Of a stretch of 64,000 nt of DNA, positions 17,801-24,731 are shown one piece after another. Under the pieces are notes generated by a model. That model was not told the origin of the DNA. It ran no database searches and saw nothing but the letters and a program-made list of their open reading frames with translations. Location: NCBI GenBank assembly GCA_002293145.1, contig DBCO01000002.1, positions 23,524 to 87,523 of the forward strand, read 5' to 3'. Made by a program: the position numbers and the translations under genes. Source of the stretch: Akkermansiaceae bacterium UBA956 (lineage in GTDB: Bacteria; Verrucomicrobiota; Verrucomicrobiia; Verrucomicrobiales; Akkermansiaceae). Numbering within the stretch: the stretch's first letter is position 1; each line of letters starts with the position of its first letter.

Positions 17801-18683
17801 TGCGGTGCTCGTTGAGCTTTTGACGCAACTCCGAAAGTTGAGCCTCGAAGCTGCGAGCCACCGCGCGGGCCTCGGCGACGAGTTCCTCCTTGGCGGGCAT
17901 TTGCTGCTCGATCTCGGTTTCCTTGACATCGAGCGATTTGATCGAGGTCTTGAGTTCACCGAGTTCCGCGGAGAGTTCGAGAAATTTTTTGTGGCTGAGA
18001 TGAGTGTCTAGGACTTTTACATCGATCGCAAGCGCTTGATAACGGCGCGCCTTCGCGACTTGGCGACGGAGTGAGTTCATCCGGCGCTCTTGTTCTGCCA
18101 ATACATCGCTAACGCGCAGCAAATTCGCCTCAGTGTATTCCAGCTTACGCAGTGCTTCGCGTTTTTCACGCTTATACTTGGTAATGCCGGCAGCTTCTTC
18201 GAATACCGCACGTCGTTCTTCGGGCTTGGAAGAAAGAATCTGATCGATTTGCCCCTGCGCCATGATCGAATAAGCTGTGCGGCCAATGCCCGTGTCCATG
18301 AACAAATCATGGATATCCTTCAATCGGCAAAGCGTGTTGTTGATGCGATACTCGGATTTGCCATCGCGATAGACCCGACGTGTGATCGATACCTCGTTGT
18401 AATCAACTTTCAGCGACGCTTCGCAATCGGCCATCGTCAGGGTGACCTCTGCCATCCCTTGCGCCTTGCGCTTTTCGGTGCCATTGAAAATGACGTCCGC
18501 CATCTCACCGCCGCGCAGCGCCTTGGCTGAGGTCTCGCCGAGCACCCAACGAATCGCATCCACCACGTTGGATTTTCCACAACCATTCGGCCCGACGATC
18601 CCGGTCACGCCGGTCGCGAATTCGAAAACAGTCTTATCGGCGAAAGACTTAAAGCCGTGAATTTCGAGAGATTTGAGATACAT
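14889..18683 (-). CDS. smc: Chromosome segregation protein SMC
   Basis: Structural maintenance of chromosomes ATPase that forms the bacterial condensin ring. The ATG at 18683 gives 1264 residues and the canonical MYLKSLEIHGFKSFADKT start; the frame is open further upstream to 18782. Walker A (GPNGCGKSN) is at 31-39. Two long coiled-coil arms flank a hinge at roughly residues 500-660, where GSGIHGVLASFIEAD and the glycine-rich GTIMGGAAGEG are seen. The signature LLSGGERSM and Walker B (FCVLDELDAPLDE) lie around 1145-1180. The C-terminus is alanine- and lysine-rich. ScpA/ScpB are not in the window. Confidence 0.96.
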   Translation of the reverse strand: MYLKSLEIHGFKSFADKTVFEFATGVTGIVGPNGCGKSNVVDAIRWVLGETSAKALRGGEMADVIFNGTEKRKAQGMAEVTLTMADCEASLKVDYNEVSITRRVYRDGKSEYRINNTLCRLKDIHDLFMDTGIGRTAYSIMAQGQIDQILSSKPEERRAVFEEAAGITKYKREKREALRKLEYTEANLLRVSDVLAEQERRMNSLRRQVAKARRYQALAIDVKVLDTHLSHKKFLELSAELGELKTSIKSLDVKETEIEQQMPAKEELVAEARAVARSFEAQLSELRQKLNEHRNQLSSAQGRVAFNAERRSELESRIRQNREDVEDTRQKLTQQEFDFKNCHAELESLTKRIIEREMEVEQHEERTMSAKSRREGIESALRDSRMEANKSQTIIAASQAKIESSVAQMEGNRDRARQLSDEEQRLRLTLEELRSEESRVIQDLDQHAGSMQNREEEFQSAERQFQHLRGDLDSTRVTAAETHKLFAQRSSRLEVVSQLVKSGEGYEKGTRQVLAGLGDAAQFGSGIHGVLASFIEADSTCARAIEAALGSHVQAVLVENETLATAIVDRLTEQKFGKAAVIPETFIGAPTGTQMEAVPEGGIAWALDRVKSDRRVSAVMEKLLDNVMIVADLKSAINLRLILPAVTFVTLQGEIIKSEGTIMGGAAGEGSNSVLERQNEVRDLIVEVDRLRAEDEAFQARLIELAQSLEKAREAVEVARERLQRQKVEISTLQGQLSLAKREVESFETKLQNVIWERGELEKREQIATDSRTGLEEELHGARIRLEAIDSDQRRSQMELDSSLRDEAELATILNEMKTTLAVDRRAKQAAEEQQRPMELRLLELREISMRREAEIEQFTQRIDAADGENARLAEEIETHTAESEDLAEELQERSAGREEIMRRIDEAESQLSEVRRQHARFAEQRGREEVAATKIELRLESLVQTVHERHQVELSAFDPDAHALLQCIVSQKAQQKDGARRIANDAEDSEDEPDVVVYNEAASERAIAPQISVIPGDCEGEPDWEFVESIVMDLKRRLDSMGPVNLDAIEEFEELEERFNFMRSEHDDLANAKTELLSIIERINEETQRRFSETFAKVRENFKEMFKELFGETAKADLMLVDENDPLESGIEVIAKPPGKKLQSITLLSGGERSMTAVALLFSIYMIKPSPFCVLDELDAPLDESNINRFVKVLDRFIDNSQFIIVTHSKRTMARADVMYGVTMEEFGVSKPVGMRLTQAGDTNNSKTEAKTAAQKAALRLDA

Positions 18684-19176
18684 AAAAAATGGGGACGAAA
18701 ACGAGTTGTCGCACGAGCACTCGCGCGAAGAACATCTTAACGAACCATGGGAAAAAATCAATCGAACAAACGCAAACAACACTACATGTGGTGTATTTTA
18801 TTTTCAAATAACACTACCTGATGAGCTTTGTGAAAATTAAGAAATTCAAACAAAAATGCAAAACGAACGTTTGATTAACAGGATAAACCATCATTCACCA
18901 GCTCCACCCTGATTGACAAATTCATCGGTCTGCGGGCAACTAACGAGGAACGAGAACTGGGGCTCGACTTCACGTAATACGCGTAAAGGCCTAGCCTTAC
19001 AGAACCTGAAAGGAGGGATGGGCGCTGCTACTTGGATTTTTTGGGCCATCGATAACCAATTACGCTGGATTTTTAGCAATGACCCATTTTACAGGCTTAC
19101 CGAGTGTGATAAAAAGCAACCCCGATTTCTGAAAAAAGACTTGCGCAAATGGTTCGCAGCGACTACCCCATCGCCG
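18684..19176 (+). other. Gene-free interval between smc and ndk
   Basis: About 490 bases between the divergent smc and ndk genes. The left part is very AT-rich and I see no gene in it. The right part contains a GC-richer, self-complementary stretch listed as a candidate RNA at 18898-19042. The reading frame upstream of ndk is open to 18913 but its extra 88 codons are not protein-like. Confidence 0.5.
18898..19042 (+). ncRNA. Candidate structured RNA upstream of ndk
   Basis: The ends can pair: AGC-TCCA-CCCT (18900-18910) with AGGG-A-TGGG-C-GCT (19014-19026), eleven pairs with two single-base bulges. An inner stem of GGTCTG (18927-18932) with CAGAACC (19000-19006), and small hairpins CGAG...CTCG and AGGC-CTA-GCCT, extend a long rod. 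A T6 run (19037-19042) follows the closing stem by about ten bases. I could not match it to SRP RNA, tmRNA or a known riboswitch; a rod-like 6S-type RNA or an ndk leader are the options. The reading is by eye only. Confidence 0.35.
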
Positions 19177-19614
19177 ATGACTACCGCTAATTCTTCTCTC
19201 GAAACCTCCCTGATCCTCTTCAAACCGGACGCTGTGGAGAAAAATCTCGTTGGCACCGTGCTCGCTCGTTTCCAGGCCGAGGGCTTCCGGATTCGTGGCA
19301 TCAAGATGATGCAGCTCGATCACGCCATCCTTGCTGATCACTACGCACACATCTGCGACAAGCCCTTTTTTCCCGATATCGTCAAATTCATGAGCAAAAC
19401 TCCCGTTGTGGCTCTTGCTCTCGAAGGCGAAAACGCTATCGCCCGCGTTCGCGATTTGCTAGGCCCGACCGATTCGAAGGAGGCAGCCCCAGGCACCGTC
19501 CGCGGTGACCTCGGCGAAGACAAAATGGTCAACGTTTGCCACGCCTCCGATTCCACCGAGGCCGCAGCCGCCGAGCTCAAGCGCTTCTTCAAAGACGGCG
19601 AAGTTTTCGCGTAA
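19177..19614 (+). CDS. ndk: Nucleoside diphosphate kinase
   Basis: Cytoplasmic enzyme that balances nucleoside triphosphate pools through a phosphohistidine intermediate. The ATG at 19177 gives 145 residues, the usual length. Visible are K16 in FKPDA, the conserved GTVRGDLG (residues 106-113), and the catalytic histidine H122 in NVCHASDSTEAAAAEL. The strict family motif NxxHGSDS is here NVCHASDS, a conservative change. Transcribed divergently from smc. Assignment is secure. Confidence 0.96.
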   Translation: MTTANSSLETSLILFKPDAVEKNLVGTVLARFQAEGFRIRGIKMMQLDHAILADHYAHICDKPFFPDIVKFMSKTPVVALALEGENAIARVRDLLGPTDSKEAAPGTVRGDLGEDKMVNVCHASDSTEAAAAELKRFFKDGEVFA

Positions 19615-19622
19615 GCGACGTA

Positions 19623-19680
19623 AAATGGGGTAAAAAATGGGAAAATGGGGTCAGGGAAAATGGGGTCAGTCCTTGGATTT
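19623..19680. repeat. Cluster of AAAATGGGGTCAG-type repeats
   Basis: Immediately downstream of ndk, four near-copies of AATGGGG(TCAG) occur in 58 bases; the last continues as GGGGTCAGTCCTTGGATTT. This wording recalls the ends left by REP-associated (Y1/IS200-like) transposase units, from memory rather than a search. No transposase gene is present. Confidence 0.55.
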
Positions 19681-19828
19681 AAGTATTTTTTCATAACGCG
19701 CTATCAATTTCCTTCCCTGCTCACTTTTTCGAAAAAACCTTTCTGCCTTGCTCTTGCAAAAAAGATGCCCCATTTTTAGTCGTTTAGCAATCCATTCGTT
19801 GCTTACAACGCAGTGTTTTTAAATCATT

Positions 19829-19842
19829 GTGAATGGGGTCAT
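19829..19842 (+). repeat. Direct repeat, left copy (GTGAATGGGGTCAT)
   Basis: Fourteen-base sequence found again in the same orientation at 22019-22032. The two copies bracket the three-gene aldo/keto reductase operon. It shares the AATGGGGTCA core with the cluster at 19623-19680. Confidence 0.6.
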
Positions 19843-19882
19843 TATCATTCGGATCATGTCCTCTCGTGGTAACTAAATGGGC

Positions 19883-20554
19883 TCATTCTCTTGGCAAAAG
19901 CCATTTCCATGCAATTGCTGCGATGAATGCGGCGGCGGAGACGGCAGGAAGCGTCATGGCCATGGGCGCTTCTAGGGCGTCAATGGTTCCTGCGGTGGCG
20001 GCAGCCCAGAGGAAAGGAATGGGGAAAAGCAGGAGGAACCATAGCGGCCGTTTCGACATCAGGAAGATGCCAAGCGCAAAGCAGATGGTGGGATCGGGCG
20101 ACATGCCGAGGTATTCGACTCCTGTCAGTTTTCGCTCGGCATCGAGGGCGAGAAACGGATAGACTGCGAGACCAAAGACAGCGATCGCGAATCCGATGAT
20201 CGCGGGTATGGTGGGGCGGAATTTTCCAAATGGCTTTCCCGCGAAGCCCCATAGCAAGATGAACGCGGCCTCGATGAGAAAGGCCCAGCCAAAGTATTTC
20301 CCCAAGGGTGTTAGCTCGGCGTAGAGTTGGAAGTGGAAAGTGACGGCACAAAAGACAATCGGCACGGCGAGCGCAACAGCAAGCGCTCGCGATTTTCCCA
20401 TCCACGCGAGGACGAGGATGATCACGCCGAGCAAAAGCATCAGCGGATGCACGGGCCACCATTTCTCAAAATGTCGCTCGAAGAGGCGAAAATACACCTC
20501 ATATCCGAAAGGGATGAAATTTTTGACCGAATAGCTGCTGATGTTGTCGATCAT
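19883..20554 (-). CDS. Multi-pass membrane protein, DUF6064-like
   Basis: The 223-residue product has about seven hydrophobic helices (for example LMLLLGVIILVLAW, VALAVPIVFCAVTF, AFLIEAAFILLWG, FLLLFPIPFLWAAA). A segment reading LGMSPDPTICFALGIFL resembles the conserved Pro-Thr motif I recall for DUF6064 membrane proteins; this is a memory-based suggestion. Its ATG overlaps the stop of the aldo/keto reductase gene as ATGA, so the two are translationally coupled. Function unknown; context suggests a membrane role connected with an exported oxidoreductase. Confidence 0.7.
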   Translation of the reverse strand: MIDNISSYSVKNFIPFGYEVYFRLFERHFEKWWPVHPLMLLLGVIILVLAWMGKSRALAVALAVPIVFCAVTFHFQLYAELTPLGKYFGWAFLIEAAFILLWGFAGKPFGKFRPTIPAIIGFAIAVFGLAVYPFLALDAERKLTGVEYLGMSPDPTICFALGIFLMSKRPLWFLLLFPIPFLWAAATAGTIDALEAPMAMTLPAVSAAAFIAAIAWKWLLPRE

Positions 20555-21471
20555 AGTTTCGTGATCGTCTCGATCATACGCTTGCGGGTTTCCTGATCTG
20601 GCATCGTGCCGAGGCGGGCGGCCATGTTTTCCTGCATGTGGGCAACCTTGCTGGTGGCTGGGATGGCGCAGGTGACGGCAGGATGTGAGACGATGAACTT
20701 GAGGAAAAATGCCGCCCAGGTTGTGCAGCCAATTTCCGCCGCATATTCGGGGAGTTTGGCGTTCTTTGATTTCACGAGGTTGAAGAGCTCAGCACCATCG
20801 AAGGGGCGGTTCGCAATGATCGCGATGCCCTTTTCTGCCGCGACAGGGAGCAAGCGCTCTTCGACCTCGCGGTTGGTAATGTTGTAGGTGAGTTGCACAA
20901 AATCGAGAGGCTCGCTCTTCATGATTTTTTCTAGATCCACGTGCCGTCTGCCGTGGGAGGTGGTGATGCCGAGATAACGAATCACGCCCTCTTCCTTCAT
21001 TTTCCGCAGAGTGGCGAGGTGCTCCTGCCATGCCACGAGATTGTGGATCTGCATGAGATCAAAGCTCTTCACCCCCCACAACCCAGCCGACTCGGCGGTC
21101 TGTGTGCGGGTTGCCATGCCGTCCTCAGTGAAAATTTTCTCGGCAGAGAAAAAGTTCTTCGGAATGCCGATTTTCTTCAGCGCGTAACCGACCACTTCGC
21201 GGGCGGAGCCATACATCGGCGAGTTATCGATCATGCTGCCGCCGTTGGCAAAAAACGTCTTGAGGACTTCCGCACAGCGGTCGCGCAAGACGGTATCACT
21301 GCCGACATTGAAGGTGCGCCAGGTGCCCATGCCGATCACAGGAATCTCTTCGCCGGAGGATGGAATTTTTTTCATGGCCCCTTTCGCCTCCTCTGCGAAA
21401 ACAGTGGTGGGCGAAAAGGCCAGCGCGGTGGCTCCGCTGCTGAGAAGTTTGAGTGTTTGTCTGCGATTCAT
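20551..21471 (-). CDS. Exported aldo/keto reductase with Tat-like signal
   Basis: NAD(P)H-dependent oxidoreductase of the AKR fold. The 306-residue product begins MNRRQTLKLLSSG followed by a hydrophobic stretch ending near VFAEEA, a twin-arginine-type signal peptide. The AKR catalytic tetrad is recognisable: D82 and Y87 in MIDNSPMYG, K112 in FSAEKIF and H143 in MQIHN. The later AIPATSK matches the cofactor-binding GxxS/T loop. It is coupled by ATGA overlaps to membrane protein genes on both sides, forming a three-gene operon. The substrate cannot be read from the sequence. A folded, cofactor-loaded periplasmic reductase would explain the Tat-type signal. Confidence 0.85.
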   Translation of the reverse strand: MNRRQTLKLLSSGATALAFSPTTVFAEEAKGAMKKIPSSGEEIPVIGMGTWRTFNVGSDTVLRDRCAEVLKTFFANGGSMIDNSPMYGSAREVVGYALKKIGIPKNFFSAEKIFTEDGMATRTQTAESAGLWGVKSFDLMQIHNLVAWQEHLATLRKMKEEGVIRYLGITTSHGRRHVDLEKIMKSEPLDFVQLTYNITNREVEERLLPVAAEKGIAIIANRPFDGAELFNLVKSKNAKLPEYAAEIGCTTWAAFFLKFIVSHPAVTCAIPATSKVAHMQENMAARLGTMPDQETRKRMIETITKL

Positions 21472-21926
21472 GGTATTGATGGGGTTGTTATTGTTTTACG
21501 GCGTAAAGCGAAGGTGCCGAGGATCAGGATAAAGCATGAGAGGACGAAGATCTTGTTGATGAACCAGTTCGTCCGCCAAATCGTCCACTCAGGTTCCGGT
21601 GAACTGAGAAAGTGATAAAACAGCGTGACGATAATGACAATCTCAACGGCGGACATCACGATGGCGAGCCAAGCGGTGTAGGTTTTCCATCTCAGCAAAA
21701 CCCAAGCGAGCCACACGTGGGCGACTGGCCAGAGATCCCAGGCAACGTGGGTCGTCAGCGGCAGCCCGTAGGCGGTGGCATGAACGATAGGAAAAATGTA
21801 TTTGATCACCAGCGTCCACGCGGAAAGAATGATGAGGAAATGGGCAAGGAAAATGATCCATGCGCTGGGTGCTCGATCTGTGGGTGGGGAATGCGTCTTC
21901 TTCCCTATGGCGCATGAACTTTTCAC
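21468..21926 (-). CDS. Four-helix membrane protein, first gene of AKR operon
   Basis: The 152-residue product has four predicted membrane helices (WIIFLAHFLIILSAWTLVI, HVAWDLWPVAHVWLAWVLL, AWLAIVMSAVEIVIIVTLFY, KIFVLSCFILILGTFAL). The start is probably the GTG at 21926, since no in-frame ATG lies near; an out-of-frame ATG at 21915 is ignored. Its stop overlaps the reductase start as ATGA. I do not recognise a family. Histidines in the helices (AHFL, HVAW, AHVW) might bind a cofactor, but this is speculation. Confidence 0.65.
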   Translation of the reverse strand: MKSSCAIGKKTHSPPTDRAPSAWIIFLAHFLIILSAWTLVIKYIFPIVHATAYGLPLTTHVAWDLWPVAHVWLAWVLLRWKTYTAWLAIVMSAVEIVIIVTLFYHFLSSPEPEWTIWRTNWFINKIFVLSCFILILGTFALRRKTITTPSIP

Positions 21927-22243
21927 TTAAAGATCGATACTTAATGCCAGCATCAGAGTCAATCAAATAGATGAAATGGCACAGCCATGGCGATCAAGCT
22001 AGGTAGAAAACGAAACGCGTGAATGGGGTCATGGGCGTTTTTTTGTTTGATCCGTCGGTTTCGCCGCGATACAAACCTTTCCATAGACTAACCTAACAGC
22101 ATCGGGCAGTTTTCCCGATCCTCAGTGGCTGGCATTTCTAACCATTTCGTATCTGCGCACCTTCCGCGTCAGCTGGGCGAGAGAGAAAAGGCAGCGTGCA
22201 CGCGATCACATGTTTGAAATTGATCGGAACACTGCCCTTTCGC
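21927..22243 (+). other. Gene-free interval with repeat copy
   Basis: These 317 bases between the aldo/keto reductase operon and mpl contain the right-hand GTGAATGGGGTCAT repeat (22019-22032) and a small inverted repeat ATCGGG/CCCGAT near 22101-22122. I see no gene. Confidence 0.5.
22019..22032 (+). repeat. Direct repeat, right copy (GTGAATGGGGTCAT)
   Basis: Second exact copy of the 14-base sequence at 19829-19842, same orientation, 2.2 kb apart, on the far side of the three-gene operon. Confidence 0.6.
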
Positions 22244-23632
22244 TCACTTCGCGAGGCGATCGAGCAATTTCTGGTGAATGCCTCCGAAGCCGCCATTGCT
22301 GAGGACCGCTAGAACATCACCAGGCTGTGCTTTTTCGACGACGAGATCGACGATTTCGGGAACTCCGGGAAGATACCATCCGGTGCCGCCGAAGTCTTTG
22401 ATGTCTTGTGCGAGGCGGTCGGGATTCAGCCGCTCGGCTTCGGGCACTTTATGGAGATCGGACATGGCGGCCACGACGGCGAAGTCGGCCAGCGCGAGGG
22501 ACTCGGCGAGTTCTTTTTGGAAAACACTGCGCTTGGTCGTGTTCGATCGGGGTTCAAAAAGCACCCACAAGCGCGCACCGGCGTAGCGTTGGCGCAAAGC
22601 GGCAATGGCTAGCTTGATGGCAGTCGGGTGATGCGCAAAATCATCAACGACCTTGATGCCATTGACTTCGCCTTTCAATTCCTGACGACGGGCCACGCCC
22701 TCGAAGCTGAGCAATCCATCGCGTGCTTCATCGGCACTAAGGCCTGCAAATCGCGCGGCACTCACGGCCATGGCGGCATTGCGCACATTGAATTCGCCGA
22801 CCATCGAGATTGAGTAATTTTCGCCATCGAGTGTAAATGTGCTACCCTCTTCGTGATACACCACATCGCCGATGCGCAGATCGCAGTCTTCGCTCATACC
22901 GACTTTTTTCACGGGGCATGGAGCCTTTGACGCGACATCGAGCGAGTTCGCATCATCGCCGTTGACAAACGCAATCCCATTGCGCGGGACGACATTCAGC
23001 AAACGACGGAAGCTGAGTTTGATCTCATCGACGTTGTTGTAAATGTCGGCATGATCGAACTCAATGTTGTTGATCACCACACATTCGGGCAAGTAGTGAA
23101 GAAATTTCGAACGCTTGTCGAAGAACGCCGTGTCGTATTCGTCGCCTTCGAGCACGGTGAGATCAGAGTCCGTAAACACCGCACCGCCGCCCAGATTTTT
23201 CGGCAATCCGCCAATCATGTAGCTCGGGTTGCGGTCAGCATTTTTCAACAACCACGCTAGCATCGAGGAGGTGGTGGTTTTTCCATGAGTACCGCTGACC
23301 ACAAAGTTGCGCTTGCCACGCAGAAAATGCTCCTTGAGCACCTCGGGCAGAGAAACGTAGAGCAATTTCCGCTCCAGAGTCGATTCGGCTTCTTCGTTGC
23401 CGCGACTGATCGCATTGCCAATGACGATCACATCGGCGTCAGCAGGAATGTTCGAGGCCCGATAGCCCTCGGACAGAGGAATCCCCTGAGATTCGAGGAA
23501 TGTGGACATCGGTGGATAGACATTGCTGTCGCTCCCAGTTACCACATACCCACGGGCCTTCATGCCCGATGCCACAGCTCCCATCGCAGTGCCGCAGATG
23601 CCTACAAAATGAAAATGCTTGTTTTGTCCCAT
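22244..23632 (-). CDS. mpl: UDP-N-acetylmuramate:L-alanyl-gamma-D-glutamyl-meso-diaminopimelate ligase
   Basis: Peptidoglycan-recycling ligase that joins recovered murein tripeptide to UDP-MurNAc. The ATG at 23632 gives 462 residues beginning MGQNKHFHFVGICGTAMGAV; the frame is open upstream to 23704. Mpl rather than MurC is indicated by GSDSNVYPPMSTFLESQGI near residue 34. The Mur ligase ATP site is SGTHGKTTT, with later EGDEYDTAFFD, NIEFDHADIY and VVDDFAHHPTAI. It follows a HAD phosphatase gene by 37 bases on the same strand, so the two are probably co-transcribed. Confidence 0.92.
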   Translation of the reverse strand: MGQNKHFHFVGICGTAMGAVASGMKARGYVVTGSDSNVYPPMSTFLESQGIPLSEGYRASNIPADADVIVIGNAISRGNEEAESTLERKLLYVSLPEVLKEHFLRGKRNFVVSGTHGKTTTSSMLAWLLKNADRNPSYMIGGLPKNLGGGAVFTDSDLTVLEGDEYDTAFFDKRSKFLHYLPECVVINNIEFDHADIYNNVDEIKLSFRRLLNVVPRNGIAFVNGDDANSLDVASKAPCPVKKVGMSEDCDLRIGDVVYHEEGSTFTLDGENYSISMVGEFNVRNAAMAVSAARFAGLSADEARDGLLSFEGVARRQELKGEVNGIKVVDDFAHHPTAIKLAIAALRQRYAGARLWVLFEPRSNTTKRSVFQKELAESLALADFAVVAAMSDLHKVPEAERLNPDRLAQDIKDFGGTGWYLPGVPEIVDLVVEKAQPGDVLAVLSNGGFGGIHQKLLDRLAK

Positions 23633-23669
23633 TGACGTTTTCCCTAACAAATTATAAAAATTTACGAAC

Positions 23670-24551
23670 TCAGAATGTAGGTGCCGCGACACGACCATTC
23701 TCACTCTCTTCGAAGCGCTGACGCAAGATGCGATCGGCCACCTCGCGGACCATTTCGCTCATCAGCAACCACAAATGACTGCCCTTGCGATAATCCGCCG
23801 GCGCGATGTGCTTGACCCGACCAGCATGGGTGCAGAGTTGGTAGCATTTGCGGAAACTTTTGCCGCTTTCATCCAGCGGATTATACACCGCGATCGCTTG
23901 ACCGCCGTTGCGATTCAACACCGTGAAGCATGGCACATCGGTCGGTCCATCGCCGACATACACCATGTTCTCAAATGGAATCGGCCGCAACTCGGGAGGC
24001 ATGTGATCATTCACATCCTGATCGTAGCGCAGCATGCCTTTGTTGATGCGGAAAAGAAACTGCGTCTTGGTGGTATGGGAGATGGTGCGTTTCGGGAAGC
24101 TGATGCGTCCCTCGCCATCTTCGCCAAACTCACAACCAAAAATCGCCTTCACATGCGGTTGGAGGCGCGAGCCATCGAGCAAGGCCTTCAAGCCTGACGA
24201 CACAATGTAATGCTCGACCTTAATTCCTGCTGCCTCATGTTCCGCGGTGAGGCTTACTTTGGGTAGATCGGTGAAAATTTCCGGCAATCCGGGAAAAAAC
24301 GACAAGCCTTTGCCTAGTTCGGTTAAGCGCGCATTGGTCACATTGTCCATGCCTAGGTAGTCGAGCAAGCACTTCATGTAGGCCAACTCGCCGTCCCACT
24401 TTTGCTCCGTTACCAAGGAATTGCATTTTTTCCAAAATTGCGCCGGATCGATGCCAAATTGCGGGAAAAGCACATCATCTTGCATGTACTTCGGGCTCAG
24501 AGTTTGATCGTAGTCGTAAACCAGAGCGATGATGTTTTGAGGAACGGCCAT
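23670..24551 (-). CDS. HAD-superfamily phosphatase
   Basis: The 293-residue product has the haloacid-dehalogenase motifs: motif I VYDYDQTLS (nucleophile D13, general acid D15), motif II IVSSGLKALLDG, motif III lysine in the KRTISHTTKTQFLF region, and motif IV VYVGDGPTDVPCF. It is therefore a cytoplasmic phosphohydrolase of the phosphoserine-phosphatase-like group with an extended cap. Substrate unknown. Co-orientation with mpl and the 37-base gap suggest, but do not prove, a link with cell-wall precursor metabolism. It is divergent from the large coiled-coil protein gene. Confidence 0.85.
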   Translation of the reverse strand: MAVPQNIIALVYDYDQTLSPKYMQDDVLFPQFGIDPAQFWKKCNSLVTEQKWDGELAYMKCLLDYLGMDNVTNARLTELGKGLSFFPGLPEIFTDLPKVSLTAEHEAAGIKVEHYIVSSGLKALLDGSRLQPHVKAIFGCEFGEDGEGRISFPKRTISHTTKTQFLFRINKGMLRYDQDVNDHMPPELRPIPFENMVYVGDGPTDVPCFTVLNRNGGQAIAVYNPLDESGKSFRKCYQLCTHAGRVKHIAPADYRKGSHLWLLMSEMVREVADRILRQRFEESENGRVAAPTF

Positions 24552-24731
24552 AAAGGGTCAAACAAAGAAAACCTTTCCTAGGATCGGCGGCAAGCCCAAA
24601 GTCGCACGCCCGAACGATTTTCCGGCACTAGAGTGTATGAAATCTGCCACATTTTTCAGCTCCGCGAAAGTAAATTATCCACTGGCAAAAATCGCAGAAC
24701 GCTCTATAATGCAAGTATCGCAAGCACTCGC

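Noticed and set aside
18891..19079. A 62-codon minus-strand frame between smc and ndk
   Set aside because: It coincides with the self-complementary RNA candidate and shows no protein features.
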